Of a stretch of DNA of 64,000 nucleotides, positions 48,702 through 58,566 are shown in pieces. The stretch comes from JAZIHH01 sp036678685 (lineage in GTDB: Bacteria; Bacillota; UBA4882; UBA10575). Under the pieces are notes generated by a model. That model searched no databases and was not told the DNA's origin. It worked only from the letters and a program-made list of their open reading frames with translations. The stretch is taken from positions 496,001-560,000 of the forward strand of contig JAZIHH010000020.1 of the NCBI GenBank assembly GCA_036678685.1. Direction: 5' to 3'. The first letter of the stretch is position 1. Each line of letters begins with the position of its first letter. A program made the position numbers and the translations under genes.

Positions 48702-50537
48702 ATGCGAGGCAGGTATTGGATTTATATCCTGTTGCTTCTTATTCCGGCGTTAATACCAACCACGGCGGAGGGCACGGAGGAGCCTTTTTTTCCTCTGGCG
48801 GAGATCCGTCCGGGAATGAAAGGCCAGTGTTATACGGTGGTCAAGGGAGAGAAGATCGATTCTTTTCCCGTGGAGATCATAGGGATCTTAAAGGGAACCG
48901 GTTCGGTCCGCCACTTGATTTTGATCAAGTTCTCCGGAAAGCTGCCCGATGAAAGATGGGGTATTGCGGCGGGAATGAGCGGCAGCCCTGTTTTTGTCGG
49001 GAACCGGTTGGTAGGCGCCGTTGGTTATGGTTTTGAAAATGCCGATCCCCGTTACGGTTTGGTCACCCCCATTGCCGAGATGTTGAAACTCTGGGACGAA
49101 CCTCCGGTGGTGGCGGGGGAGACTTTCCTTTTCCAGCACGGCGGTTTGGCGGGCTACAAGGGTGTGGTGTTCGGTGGGGAAGACGCCGGGGATTCTTATC
49201 TTCACGCCCGCCCGGTTGTCACCCCCCTTCTCCTCTCCGATGCCAACCCCCGGGCTTACCGCTTCCTGGCCGGCCTTTTGCCGGAAAGCCTGGTTTTGCC
49301 GGTAGCCGGAGGACTGGGACTACAAGAGGAGGAGAAAAAAGAGGAGATCGTTTTCCAGCCGGGGAGCGCCCTTGCTTTGATGCTGGTGGACGGTGACTAC
49401 CAGGCGGCGGCTTTGGGGACTGTGACCTGGGTGGAGGACGGGCGTTTTCTCGCTTTCGGCCACCCCTTTTTAAACCGGGGGGTTGTGGAATACGGGGCGG
49501 GGGAAGCGTTCATTCATGATATCATCGCCAGTGAGATTATGCCGTTTAAAGTGGGGAGCACATATCCGATGAACAGCCGGGTGGTCCGGGACCGGGGTGC
49601 CGGTATCGCCGGTGAACTGGGCACGCCGCCCGCTACCGTTGAGGTCACCGTGGCGGTTCTGGACAAGGACACCGGCCGCGAGGAGGAGTACAGTTTCCGG
49701 GTGGTTCAGGATGAATTTCTCCTCCAGGGACTGGTGCAGGCGGGGATTATAAGCCTTGTGGATAAGGCCTTGGACCGGATCGGACCCGGGACGGCTACTG
49801 TTCGTTTCCAGGTGGAGGGAGAAAACTTCCCCTTCGTCCAGAGGGAGAATCTGTTTTACGGGGAAGATGTGGCGGCGGTTTCTCTCAATGAGATAGGGAG
49901 ATTCCTTCGTCTGCTGGTCGAAAACGAGTTCGTCCGGGCGGAAATAGAAAAAATCGCCGTTAAGCTGGAGGTTACCTCTCAACGCCTGAGTGCCCGGCTG
50001 GTCAGGGTTGAACTGCCCAAAACCGAGTTTTTCCCCGGGGAAGAGTTTGTCATGTCCGGGATTGTTCTACCCTTCCGGGGAACAGAAACAGAGATTCCGA
50101 TGAAGATTAAAATTCCCGAGGATTTTTCCCCGGGCAAATGGGTGCTCTCCGTTCAGGGCAGCAGTTATACCATGGCCATGGAGAAACAAGAAGAGGAGTT
50201 AACAGAAGAAATTCCGGTGGATTTTTATGAAGAAGAGGAAGGAATTTTGAAATCAATTACTTCTTTGGAGGAAATGATCGAGGAGTTCCTTGACCAGCCG
50301 GCCAACAATGAATTGGTGGTGGAGACTTATCCCCTTTACCCGCCGGAGGACCCAGGCGCCGATTTTTACAACCAGGGGTTTTCCTCTTCCTACGGGGAAA
50401 TTTGGACCGTTCCCACCCATTATTACCTGACCGGTGAAGAACAGGTAGTGATCGAAGTAATTGAAGAAAAAAACGCGGTCAATGGCAAAAAAGAGGTTAC
50501 GACCGGCACCGGAACAAAACACCAGGTTACTCGTTGA
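48702..50537 (+). CDS. SpoIVB/S55-peptidase-like exported protein
   Basis: 611 residues from ATG 48702, nine bases after GAGGG. Signal peptide at about 5-23. The S55-like part follows: ameliorated SpoIVB motif GMSGSPVF (91-98, with the candidate active Ser), GAVGYGFENADPRYGLVTPI, and later FLAFGHPFLNRG (about 250). The remaining ~350 residues are unlike SpoIVB: beta-rich, then an acidic, Glu-rich end. No PDZ domain is seen. Such S55 proteins occur outside sporulation loci; here it heads the outer-membrane cluster. A periplasmic protease or quality-control role is inferred. Confidence 0.75.
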   Translation: MRGRYWIYILLLLIPALIPTTAEGTEEPFFPLAEIRPGMKGQCYTVVKGEKIDSFPVEIIGILKGTGSVRHLILIKFSGKLPDERWGIAAGMSGSPVFVGNRLVGAVGYGFENADPRYGLVTPIAEMLKLWDEPPVVAGETFLFQHGGLAGYKGVVFGGEDAGDSYLHARPVVTPLLLSDANPRAYRFLAGLLPESLVLPVAGGLGLQEEEKKEEIVFQPGSALALMLVDGDYQAAALGTVTWVEDGRFLAFGHPFLNRGVVEYGAGEAFIHDIIASEIMPFKVGSTYPMNSRVVRDRGAGIAGELGTPPATVEVTVAVLDKDTGREEEYSFRVVQDEFLLQGLVQAGIISLVDKALDRIGPGTATVRFQVEGENFPFVQRENLFYGEDVAAVSLNEIGRFLRLLVENEFVRAEIEKIAVKLEVTSQRLSARLVRVELPKTEFFPGEEFVMSGIVLPFRGTETEIPMKIKIPEDFSPGKWVLSVQGSSYTMAMEKQEEELTEEIPVDFYEEEEGILKSITSLEEMIEEFLDQPANNELVVETYPLYPPEDPGADFYNQGFSSSYGEIWTVPTHYYLTGEEQVVIEVIEEKNAVNGKKEVTTGTGTKHQVTR

Positions 50538-50590
50538 ATTTTAAAGACACCGGCCTTTTGGGGTGAAGATTTACCCGGGGAGGGACAAGA

Positions 50591-53500
50591 TTGGCTTTTT
50601 TGAAAAAAAACCCTTTAATTTTTCTTTTTATCGGGCTTCTTTTAGGGCTTTTACTGTTTCTGCCGGATCTTGTATCTCTTTATTCCCAAATTTCCGAGAC
50701 CGTAACCGGGAAAATCGAAAAAGAATTGGCCAAGCTGTGGGCGGCCCGTATACAAATAGAGGGAGTAAGCCTTTCCTTTCCCACTTTTGATCTTTTGGGA
50801 CTCGAGATCTACACTTACGATGACCGGCCGGTGCTTAAAGCCGAAAAGGTCCGGGTCCATCTGCGCTGGGCGGTTTTACTTTTCCAACGTCCGCTGGCGG
50901 ATGCCCTGCAATGGCTGGAATTTATTGAACCGGTGTTATGGCTGGATACTACGGAAAAAGGCGGTTTGCGTTTTCCCGACCTCAGCCGGGGGAAAGACGG
51001 CGATCCGGCGCCCCTGCCCGGGATCATTTTGAAAATAACCGGGGGGACCCTCAGGATCACCGGGGACGGACCATGGCCTTGGGGGGAGTTTACCGATATT
51101 TACGGACTGGTGGATCTCCGGAAAGATCCTTTGATTATGGGCACGCTGAACTTTACCAGTCTGCTTGATCCGAAAGCAAAGGCCAGGCTGGTCCTGGAGT
51201 ATTGCCGGGAAAAACGGGCCGCCTATTACGAAATCAGCAGTGTCAATGCGTCCGCCCCGGTGTGGGGGGAGAAAGTCAATGCCCGGTTTGCCCTTTTCCC
51301 CGATTTACGCTTGCTGGACGGGAAAACCGATTTTTCTTTCCGCCTTTTGTCAAACCCCGACGGCACGGTGGCCGACTACGTCCGGGTGCGGCTGGAAGAG
51401 GCGGAGTTAACCTGGGACAAGCTTTCTTCACCGTTAAAACAAGTAACAACCGAATTCATCGCCCGACCTGAAGAGATTGAGATCAAAGAGTTTAACGGGG
51501 GATACCGGGAAGGGCGGGTCTCTTTTTCCGGCCGGATCCGTCCGGGGGAGGAACCGTCTTATGACTTGCAGATCGCCGGGGAACAATTGGCGATTGCGGA
51601 CTGGACAAGCCTCTTTCCGGATTTGGCCGCCTGGGACCTTTCCGGAAAGGCCGGTCTCCGGCTCCGTCTTCACGGCCAAGGGGATCTTCCAGCGCTACAG
51701 GGAGAGATCACTCTGGCCGGGGCCGGGCTGCGGGTGCCCGGTGACGGCCGGCGTTTGGAAGACCTTGACTTGTCGGCGCGGATCACCGGTGAGGAACTGC
51801 GGATCGCTGCGGCGAAAGGCCGCTTTGACGGAACCCGTTTTCAAGTGCAGGGTTCGGTTTTTCTCCGGGAAGAGCCCCAATTGGAACTGGCGGTGAGTTT
51901 CCGCGGGCTGCAGCCGGAGGATTATTTCCCGGCGGAATGGGCAGTCTCCGCCGGCGAAGCCGACGGCCGGCTATATCTAAAAGGAAGATGGCCGGAACCG
52001 GTGGTGAGCGGGGAAGTTTTCTGCTCTGTTTTTCGTTGGGACGGGCTGGAAGCGCAAAACCTTCGGTTGACGGGGGAATATCATCCAGCGGCCGATGAAT
52101 TCCGGATCGCGAATTTCACCTTTGACACCTTGAGCGGCCGGGCCTGGATGACCGGGACCGTCGCCGCTTTGCGCGAGGAGGCGGTGGTAAATCTGGACGT
52201 CGGCGGCCACGGCCTGGACCTGGGCGGATTGCCCTTGGACCGCTTATTTTTCCGGGAAATGCCGCCCGTGGGCGGGTGCGGGGATTTTCAGGCGACCCTT
52301 TCCGGCCCCTTATCCCGCCTGCAGGGGGAAGGAGAATTGACGGTTGAGGACGGGAAACTGGACCGGATGGCCTTTTCCCGGATCCGGGGACGGTTTTCAT
52401 GGGATGGCGCCCGCCTGTATTCCGGATTGACCCTGCATGAAGCCGACGGCCGGCTGGTTTTGACCGGGTGGTGGGAACCCGGGAGCGGTGATTACCAGGC
52501 GGACCTGCTCGTCTCCCACCTGGATTTTCCGGTGGAACAGCTTATTCCGGAGTTCCCCGGGATCCGGGGCAAAGTTTCCGCCGTGGTGAATATGGAAAAA
52601 AATGAAACGCCGTTAAACGGTGCGGGACGGGTTGAAGTATATGATCTGCGGACCCGGGACGGTTCCGTCCTCCCCGGACAGGTGATTCTACGGGGTACCA
52701 TTGATGACACGCGGGTACGGATTGCCGATTCCTTTCTTTTGCTCAACGGGGGGCGGCTAGCCCTGGAAGGGGAAGTCTCCTGGGAGGGAGAACCCGCTTA
52801 TACCTTGCGGGCCCGGGGTTCCGGTCTTTCCCTGGCCAGTTTGGTCAGTTTTTGGCCGGTGGAAGATTGGCCGGTGGTACCCGAAGGCCAGGCGGATCTG
52901 GAGATTACGGTTAACGGCGGCGCGCAACCCAGGGTTGCCGGCAAGATTGAAGTAGACGGGCTTTTTCTCCAGGATCATTTCGTCGAGCACGGCACAGTCA
53001 ATTTTCGCTGGGAAGAAGGAACTTTTTATCTCACCGAGGCCCGCTTGTGGCGGGAAGAAGAAAAGGTTACCGTAAGCGGGGCGGTTAAGGAAGGTGTTCT
53101 GGACCTGCAGGCGCTGGTGGAAGGGTTTTCCCTCGCCACCCTGGGGATCCCGGTCTACGGAAGGGAACTCTCCGGCCGTTTGTACCTGGAAGGCGGGATC
53201 AAGGGAACTTTTGCCTCGCCCTCTTTTGCCGGCCTGCTGCATATCGACGGGGTAAATCTGGGTGGTGTTTTTCTGGATCAAGTCGCCGGCGAGGTTAAAT
53301 GGGAGGAAATGGTATTGTTCCTGGAGGCGGTGCGGGTCGTCCGGGGCGAACAGGAACTGGAGGCTTACGGGCAGATTGACTTGACGGGCGATCCCGGACT
53401 CGACCTTGGTTTGCGGATGGAAAAAACGGAATTATCCGAACTCCTTTTACTTTTGGGGATCTCCCCGGCGGTGCCGGTGGAAGGAAAGGTGACAGGATAC

Positions 53501-55258
53501 TTCCGGGTGTTGGGACCGATGGACGGACCGCAGGTGCGCGTTATTGCCCGGGTGGAAGAAGGCCGGCTTGACAAGGAGGATGTGACCGGGGAATTTGATC
53601 TCCAGATGCAAAATTCGACAGTAACAATCAACCGCCTGCGTCTGGAAGACAGGGAAGGTGAATTTTTAGCTTCCGGCAGTTATACGCCGGGCCGGCAATT
53701 TTCGGGGAAAATGGAGATAAGGGATTTTACCCTGGCCCCCCTGGCTGCTTTGGCCGGGTTGCCGGATCTGACGTCCGGGCGGGTACATCTTCAGTTGGCG
53801 GCGGAAACAACCCGGCAGGGGTTGGCCGGGGATTTCTCCGGCCGGTTACAGGAAGTCGTCTGGCGGGGGATTACCTTTCCTGAGGTCGCTTTTTCCGGGC
53901 GGCTGGAGGAGTCGGTTGTTTACTTGACCGCGCAAGAAACGGAGAATAACAGGGTTATGGTTCACGGCCGGATTCCTTTGGTGCCCGGCTGGTTTAACGG
54001 CGCCCTGACCCCGGTGCTTATCCGCAGTCAAGGGGAAGAAATCGATCTCCGTTTTACTATGGAAGCAGCCGAGGCCACGTTCTTTAATGCCTTTTTCCCC
54101 CGGCCCGTCTTTACCGGCGGAACCGTAGACGGGGCCGTTACTTTAAAAGGGCCGGCGGATGCCGTGTATCTGGAGGGAAAACTTGAGGCCAAAGGGCTCG
54201 GCGGGACGGTTCCCGGTTTGCCCGCTCCTTTCCGGGGGGTAAACGGGGAAATAACCTTTTCCCGGGGGCAATTGTTGCTTGAAGGATGGCGGGGACGGTA
54301 CGGGGACGGCCGTTTTCGGGCGGGGGGAAGTATTTCCTTGCAAGGATTGCAACCCGGGGAGTTTAACCTCCAGCTGAGCGGCGAAAATCTCCATTATACC
54401 AGCCCGTTTTTTGACGGGTGGTTGGGAGGGACTTGTCTTCTCACCGGGCCGGTGGAAAGTCCGTTGCTCAAGGGGGACGTCCTGATCGAGAAAACCCGTC
54501 TCAGTCTGGCTTCCCTCTCCGGCGCTCCCCCTGAATGGGCCCTGCGGCTCGATCTTAATCTGCGCTTCGGCAGTGATGTGTACTTCCGCCAGTATGGGCT
54601 GGCCAGTATTCCATTGCGCGGCAGTCTGCATGTGGGAGGAACATTACCCCATCCGGAACTGAACGGGGAGTTCGTGGCCGGCCGGGGCTGGATCAGCGTG
54701 TACGGCAATACTTTCCGGGTTAAACAAGCCAGAGCCGAATTCCGGCCCGAATATGGGCTCCTGCCTTATCTTGAGTTGGAAGCCGCTTTCTTTCTGACGG
54801 GCACGGAGATCATCCTCTCCACCCAGGGGTGGACCGGCGATGATGTGCTTTTTAATCTCTCTTCCAACCCGCCGCGCAGCCGGGAGGAGATTTTTTCCCT
54901 GCTTAATTGGTCTGGACGGTTGCAGGAGACGGAGAATTTAACCCTGGCCTACCTGTTGGAAGGGAATATTGCCGTGGTGACCGATACGATCCTGGGGCCC
55001 CTTTTTGACCAGTTCCGGGATTTGTTCCAGGTTGACTTCTTAAGCCTGGAACCGGACCGGGATTTTGGCGGTCTGCGCATGAATATCGGCAAGGCTTTAA
55101 CCCGCGATCTCTATCTTTCCTACAGCCGGAACCTGACGGCTTTGGCGGAAGAGATTTGGACCATGGAAGGGAGATTGTCACCAAACCTTTCCCTGCTGGG
55201 CGAATACTCCACGGAACAGGGCTGGGAATGGCAGTTGTTCTATAATATCTGGTTTTAG
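50591..55258 (+). CDS. tamB: TamB/DUF490 family translocation and assembly protein
   Basis: 1555 residues from TTG 50591, seven bases after GGAGGG. One N-terminal membrane anchor (FLFIGLLLGLLLFLPDLV, about 9-27), then a very long repetitive beta sequence of AsmA/TamB type with many short strands of the form GxLxLxG, forming the periplasm-spanning groove thought to carry phospholipids. The C-terminal DUF490 domain is clear (RGSLHVGGTLPHPELNGEF, GWISVYGNTFRVKQARAEF, LTLAYLLEGNIAVVTDTILG and a terminal aromatic). Length is typical or slightly above E. coli TamB (1259). It lies directly before bamA. Confidence 0.93.
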   Translation: MAFLKKNPLIFLFIGLLLGLLLFLPDLVSLYSQISETVTGKIEKELAKLWAARIQIEGVSLSFPTFDLLGLEIYTYDDRPVLKAEKVRVHLRWAVLLFQRPLADALQWLEFIEPVLWLDTTEKGGLRFPDLSRGKDGDPAPLPGIILKITGGTLRITGDGPWPWGEFTDIYGLVDLRKDPLIMGTLNFTSLLDPKAKARLVLEYCREKRAAYYEISSVNASAPVWGEKVNARFALFPDLRLLDGKTDFSFRLLSNPDGTVADYVRVRLEEAELTWDKLSSPLKQVTTEFIARPEEIEIKEFNGGYREGRVSFSGRIRPGEEPSYDLQIAGEQLAIADWTSLFPDLAAWDLSGKAGLRLRLHGQGDLPALQGEITLAGAGLRVPGDGRRLEDLDLSARITGEELRIAAAKGRFDGTRFQVQGSVFLREEPQLELAVSFRGLQPEDYFPAEWAVSAGEADGRLYLKGRWPEPVVSGEVFCSVFRWDGLEAQNLRLTGEYHPAADEFRIANFTFDTLSGRAWMTGTVAALREEAVVNLDVGGHGLDLGGLPLDRLFFREMPPVGGCGDFQATLSGPLSRLQGEGELTVEDGKLDRMAFSRIRGRFSWDGARLYSGLTLHEADGRLVLTGWWEPGSGDYQADLLVSHLDFPVEQLIPEFPGIRGKVSAVVNMEKNETPLNGAGRVEVYDLRTRDGSVLPGQVILRGTIDDTRVRIADSFLLLNGGRLALEGEVSWEGEPAYTLRARGSGLSLASLVSFWPVEDWPVVPEGQADLEITVNGGAQPRVAGKIEVDGLFLQDHFVEHGTVNFRWEEGTFYLTEARLWREEEKVTVSGAVKEGVLDLQALVEGFSLATLGIPVYGRELSGRLYLEGGIKGTFASPSFAGLLHIDGVNLGGVFLDQVAGEVKWEEMVLFLEAVRVVRGEQELEAYGQIDLTGDPGLDLGLRMEKTELSELLLLLGISPAVPVEGKVTGYFRVLGPMDGPQVRVIARVEEGRLDKEDVTGEFDLQMQNSTVTINRLRLEDREGEFLASGSYTPGRQFSGKMEIRDFTLAPLAALAGLPDLTSGRVHLQLAAETTRQGLAGDFSGRLQEVVWRGITFPEVAFSGRLEESVVYLTAQETENNRVMVHGRIPLVPGWFNGALTPVLIRSQGEEIDLRFTMEAAEATFFNAFFPRPVFTGGTVDGAVTLKGPADAVYLEGKLEAKGLGGTVPGLPAPFRGVNGEITFSRGQLLLEGWRGRYGDGRFRAGGSISLQGLQPGEFNLQLSGENLHYTSPFFDGWLGGTCLLTGPVESPLLKGDVLIEKTRLSLASLSGAPPEWALRLDLNLRFGSDVYFRQYGLASIPLRGSLHVGGTLPHPELNGEFVAGRGWISVYGNTFRVKQARAEFRPEYGLLPYLELEAAFFLTGTEIILSTQGWTGDDVLFNLSSNPPRSREEIFSLLNWSGRLQETENLTLAYLLEGNIAVVTDTILGPLFDQFRDLFQVDFLSLEPDRDFGGLRMNIGKALTRDLYLSYSRNLTALAEEIWTMEGRLSPNLSLLGEYSTEQGWEWQLFYNIWF

Positions 55259-55422
55259 GCAAGGAAGAATAAATTGCCACTACTGCCGGAAAACTTCTTA
55301 CGAAACAAGGAGGGAAACCGGTTTTAATAACGAATTCCCTATTGAAACCCGGTGTTACGTTTTTTCACCGGTTTTCCCGAAGGCAAGCAAGGCAGAATAG
55401 TAAACAAGGGGGTTGTTATCCC

Positions 55423-57099
55423 GTGTCAATAAAAAAAACAGGGGTCGTCCTGGTCTTACTTTTCCTCCTTACGGTGGCGGTTACCGGTCCGGTCCGGGCG
55501 GCCGACGAACCGGTGGTGCTTTCGGTGGAAGTGACCGGTAACCGGCATATTGCCGAGGAGACGATTCTTCGTGCCGTCTCCCATATCCGGCTGGGCGAGC
55601 CGGTGGGGGAAGAGGCGTTGCAAAAGGATCTCCAGGCCATTCAGAATTTGGGTTACTTTAGCATGGTGGACGTCCGGGGGGAGCCTTTCCTGGGTGGAAT
55701 TAAAGTGGTTTTTCGTGTTTACGAAAACCCGGTGATTCAAGATTTTAAAATTGTCGGACTGGAGGTTGCCGATCCGGCGGAGATTCTTTCCTATCTTACC
55801 CAGAAAAAAGGGGAAGTCTTCAACTACGTGCGGACCATGAACGACCTGGAAAGGGCGGTCCATGACTACCAGGAGAAAAAAGGGCTGCACCTTGTCTTCC
55901 TCGGGGGCAATGAGGAGATGATCACCCCTGAGGGCGTAGTCACCCTGCACCTGACGGAAGTGAAAATCGCCAAAATTTTGCTTAGAGGGTTGGAAAAAAC
56001 CAGGGAATCCGTGGTGAAAAGGGAAATTTCCCTGCGGGAAGGGGAAATTTTAGACCTGAATGTTTTGCGCCAGGATTTGCAACGTTTATACCGGATGCAG
56101 TTGTTTGAAGAGATTCGCCCGCGCCTGGAATATACTTCCTCGCCGGAAAGAATGAACCTGGCCCTCGAATTCAAAGAACTGAATACCCTGGGGTTGAATA
56201 TCGGCGCCACTTATATCCCTGAAGTCGGACGGCTGGCCGGCAATCTTGGGATCAGTGAAAGCAACCTGTTGGGGCTGGGACAAAAGATTTCCTTGCAGAT
56301 CTCCAGCAGTCCCGGGCGCTCCCATCTTGTCGAGTTTGATTTTCAAGAACCCTGGCTGGATGAAAACCAGACCTCTTTAGGATTTAACCTGTATTCCCGG
56401 TACGACAGTGACTTAATCTCCACCAGAAGCGGTCAGGAAGAAAGGTATTCCGAGAAACGCACCGGAATGGAAGTGACGTTGGGCCGTCCCCTGACCCGCG
56501 ATCTCCGCATGAGCACTTCGTTGCAGTTGCAAAGAGTGGACGACTCCCGGCAATCCGGTGAGTACTGGAATAACAGTATCGGGTTGGGACTGGTGCAAAA
56601 CAAACTCGTTTACAGCGGTATGTACACGACCGGCGGGTACTGGGCGAGCGTGGGCGCTTCCCTCCACGGGGGTTTCCTGGGCGGGCAGTATGATTACAAC
56701 CGTTATACCGCCGAATTTAAGCAGTTTTATTCTCCATGGAAGAACACAACCATGGGTTACCGGATTAAAGGAGGAACCACCGTGGGAGAAATCCCGCCCA
56801 CCAGCCAGTTTTACTTGGGCGGGCCCCTTTCCCTCCGCGGTTACCGGGACCGGCATGCGGAAGGAAAAGATCTGCTCCTGGCCAATGTGGAACTGCGGCA
56901 ACGGATACCGAACAATGAGAACCTGGAGTTTGTCCTCTTTTATGACGCGGGAACGGTTGATTTGGAAGAATACTACCAGAGTTACGGGATAGGTTTGCGC
57001 TACACCGTGCCTTTTCTTGGCAAGCTCCGGTTTGATTACGGCTGGAATGCCGAGGGCGATCCTCCGGAATTTCACTTCTTCATCGAAGAGATGTTTTAA
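55423..57099 (+). CDS. bamA: BamA/Omp85 outer-membrane assembly protein
   Basis: 558 residues from GTG 55423, behind AAGGGGG; the open frame extends upstream, but the signal peptide (VVLVLLFLLTVAV, cleaved near VRA-ADEP) fixes this start. About three POTRA domains occupy residues 27-260 (VTGNRHIAEETI, LRGLEKTRESVVKREI). The barrel follows, with the Omp85 loop-6 signature LRGYRDR (about 470) and the C-terminal beta signal ending in Phe (EEMF). With three POTRAs it is shorter than proteobacterial BamA (five), as in other diderm Bacillota. It could be BamA or TamA-like; adjacent TamB and Skp suit either. Confidence 0.93.
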   Translation: MSIKKTGVVLVLLFLLTVAVTGPVRAADEPVVLSVEVTGNRHIAEETILRAVSHIRLGEPVGEEALQKDLQAIQNLGYFSMVDVRGEPFLGGIKVVFRVYENPVIQDFKIVGLEVADPAEILSYLTQKKGEVFNYVRTMNDLERAVHDYQEKKGLHLVFLGGNEEMITPEGVVTLHLTEVKIAKILLRGLEKTRESVVKREISLREGEILDLNVLRQDLQRLYRMQLFEEIRPRLEYTSSPERMNLALEFKELNTLGLNIGATYIPEVGRLAGNLGISESNLLGLGQKISLQISSSPGRSHLVEFDFQEPWLDENQTSLGFNLYSRYDSDLISTRSGQEERYSEKRTGMEVTLGRPLTRDLRMSTSLQLQRVDDSRQSGEYWNNSIGLGLVQNKLVYSGMYTTGGYWASVGASLHGGFLGGQYDYNRYTAEFKQFYSPWKNTTMGYRIKGGTTVGEIPPTSQFYLGGPLSLRGYRDRHAEGKDLLLANVELRQRIPNNENLEFVLFYDAGTVDLEEYYQSYGIGLRYTVPFLGKLRFDYGWNAEGDPPEFHFFIEEMF

Positions 57100-57156
57100 G
57101 CGGGATATGTTGCCGGCAGGTTCAGGTCAAAATAGAGAGAGAAAGGAAGAGAGAAA

Positions 57157-57705
57157 ATGAAAAAAAAAGGATGGGCCGGTGTCGGTGTCTTCGGTTTATT
57201 TTTAATCCTCGCTCTTACCGTCGGTAGTCTTTCCGGAGGAACGGCAAGCGCCGCCGGGGATTTGGGTTATATTGACCTCGAATATCTGCAGGAGGTTTTG
57301 CCCCAATTTGCCGAATACCAAGCGTTTTATAATGACATGGATATGGAATTCAGGTCTTTTGCCCAGTACAAAGAGGCGGAACTCCGGAACACCATCTCCG
57401 GTTTGGAAAAGGAAAAAGAAAGGGAAATGACGGGGAAGAGCGACGAAGAAAAAGCGAAAATCGAGAAGGAGTATGCGGAAAGAGTCGAACAGGAAATTGC
57501 CAAGGCGCAAAAGGAAATAGAGAATAAACGGCGGGAACTTCTCGCCCGTACCCAGCAAAAACTGGAAGACACCCGGCGCTGGCTGGAGGAATTAGTGGAA
57601 AAGGTGGCCAAAGAAGAAGGAGTTTCCATCGTTTTGGAAAAAAGCGTTGTTTTTTTCGGCGGCAAGGATTTGACCGAAAAGATAATCAGTGCTGCCAAAG
57701 AGTGA
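57157..57705 (+). CDS. OmpH/Skp family periplasmic chaperone
   Basis: 182 residues. Signal peptide with GLFLILALTVGSL, cleaved near ASA-AG. The mature protein starts LGYIDLEYLQEVLPQFAEYQ, the OmpH opening strand and helix, continues into a long charged coiled coil (about 70-150), and ends with a strand, GVSIVLEKSVVFFGGKDLTEKI, that closes the trimer body. Skp holds unfolded outer-membrane proteins for BamA. Confidence 0.92.
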   Translation: MKKKGWAGVGVFGLFLILALTVGSLSGGTASAAGDLGYIDLEYLQEVLPQFAEYQAFYNDMDMEFRSFAQYKEAELRNTISGLEKEKEREMTGKSDEEKAKIEKEYAERVEQEIAKAQKEIENKRRELLARTQQKLEDTRRWLEELVEKVAKEEGVSIVLEKSVVFFGGKDLTEKIISAAKE

Positions 57706-57732
57706 GCAAATATGTTGAAGGGTTGATGGAAA

Positions 57733-58566
57733 ATCAGAGTCGGGCGGGTTGTTTTTCTTCTTTGTTTAAGCGGAATCATCTTTCTTTTTCTGCAGGCGGC
57801 GGAGAACGGGCTGCTGACGCCGGCCGGACCTCCGGAAGATTCCCTTTTCGCCTTCCCCCGTTTGGCGGAGATCTTTAATGCCGGTCAGGACCTGGACTGG
57901 GCGGGCTATTCTTTTTTGCAGGGCCCGGCCGGTTGGTCCCTGCCTGTGCTTAATTTGGGCAACAGCAGGAAGGAAAAACCGGTGACTAAGGAGAAAATTA
58001 ACGGTCCGGGCGGATTTAAGCCGGAGGATTTTTACCGGGAGGAAATCGGGTATTATGAGCAACTGGAAACAGCCGCCCTGGAACGTTGGGAAGCCCATCT
58101 GGAACGGGAGCTTGAGGATAAATTACGTTGTAAAGAGAGGCAGTTGCAATACATGGTACAAAAAGCGGTAGCGGAAAAGGAACAACTCTGTGCCCAAGAG
58201 TTGGCTGAGTACGAAAGAAAGACCGAAGACCAATGCCGGGCGCGCCTGGCCGATCTCCGATTCAGGATCTGCCTCTCCGGTACCACCGAAGAAGAAAAAG
58301 AATTACTGGAAAAAGAGATCCTGATGGAGGAGAAGCAAATGATGGAGAAGATTAAAAGGAAAGCCGATGAACTCCGGGAAGAACTGGCGGCTTTTATTGA
58401 GGAACAACAAGCCCTCGTCGAAGAAGAACTCGCTGCTTACCGGCTGCAACTTTTGGAGGAAAAAGAGATCCGGCGGCAGGAAGAGAGGGAACGGTTATTC
58501 CGGGATCGACAAAGAACCGTAACATATCTGGGTGAAGGAGGCCTTGAGCATGGTGACCCTAGGTGA
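57733..58566 (+). CDS. Coiled-coil envelope protein, start uncertain
   Basis: The open frame begins after a TGA at 57724. From 57733 it reads a signal-like stretch, VVFLLCLSGIIFLFLQA, then ~220 mostly helical, Glu/Lys-rich residues with heptads (KEKELLEKEILMEEKQMMEK-like), similar in style to Skp. The only standard start in frame is TTG 57862, which lacks a ribosome site and would remove the signal. ATG 57726, just after GAAGGG, is out of frame by one base: losing one A from the run 57730-57733 would join it to this frame. Either an ATC start or an indel is present. It overlaps lpxD by 17 bases. Possibly a second OmpH-like chaperone. Confidence 0.65.
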   Translation: MRVGRVVFLLCLSGIIFLFLQAAENGLLTPAGPPEDSLFAFPRLAEIFNAGQDLDWAGYSFLQGPAGWSLPVLNLGNSRKEKPVTKEKINGPGGFKPEDFYREEIGYYEQLETAALERWEAHLERELEDKLRCKERQLQYMVQKAVAEKEQLCAQELAEYERKTEDQCRARLADLRFRICLSGTTEEEKELLEKEILMEEKQMMEKIKRKADELREELAAFIEEQQALVEEELAAYRLQLLEEKEIRRQEERERLFRDRQRTVTYLGEGGLEHGDPR

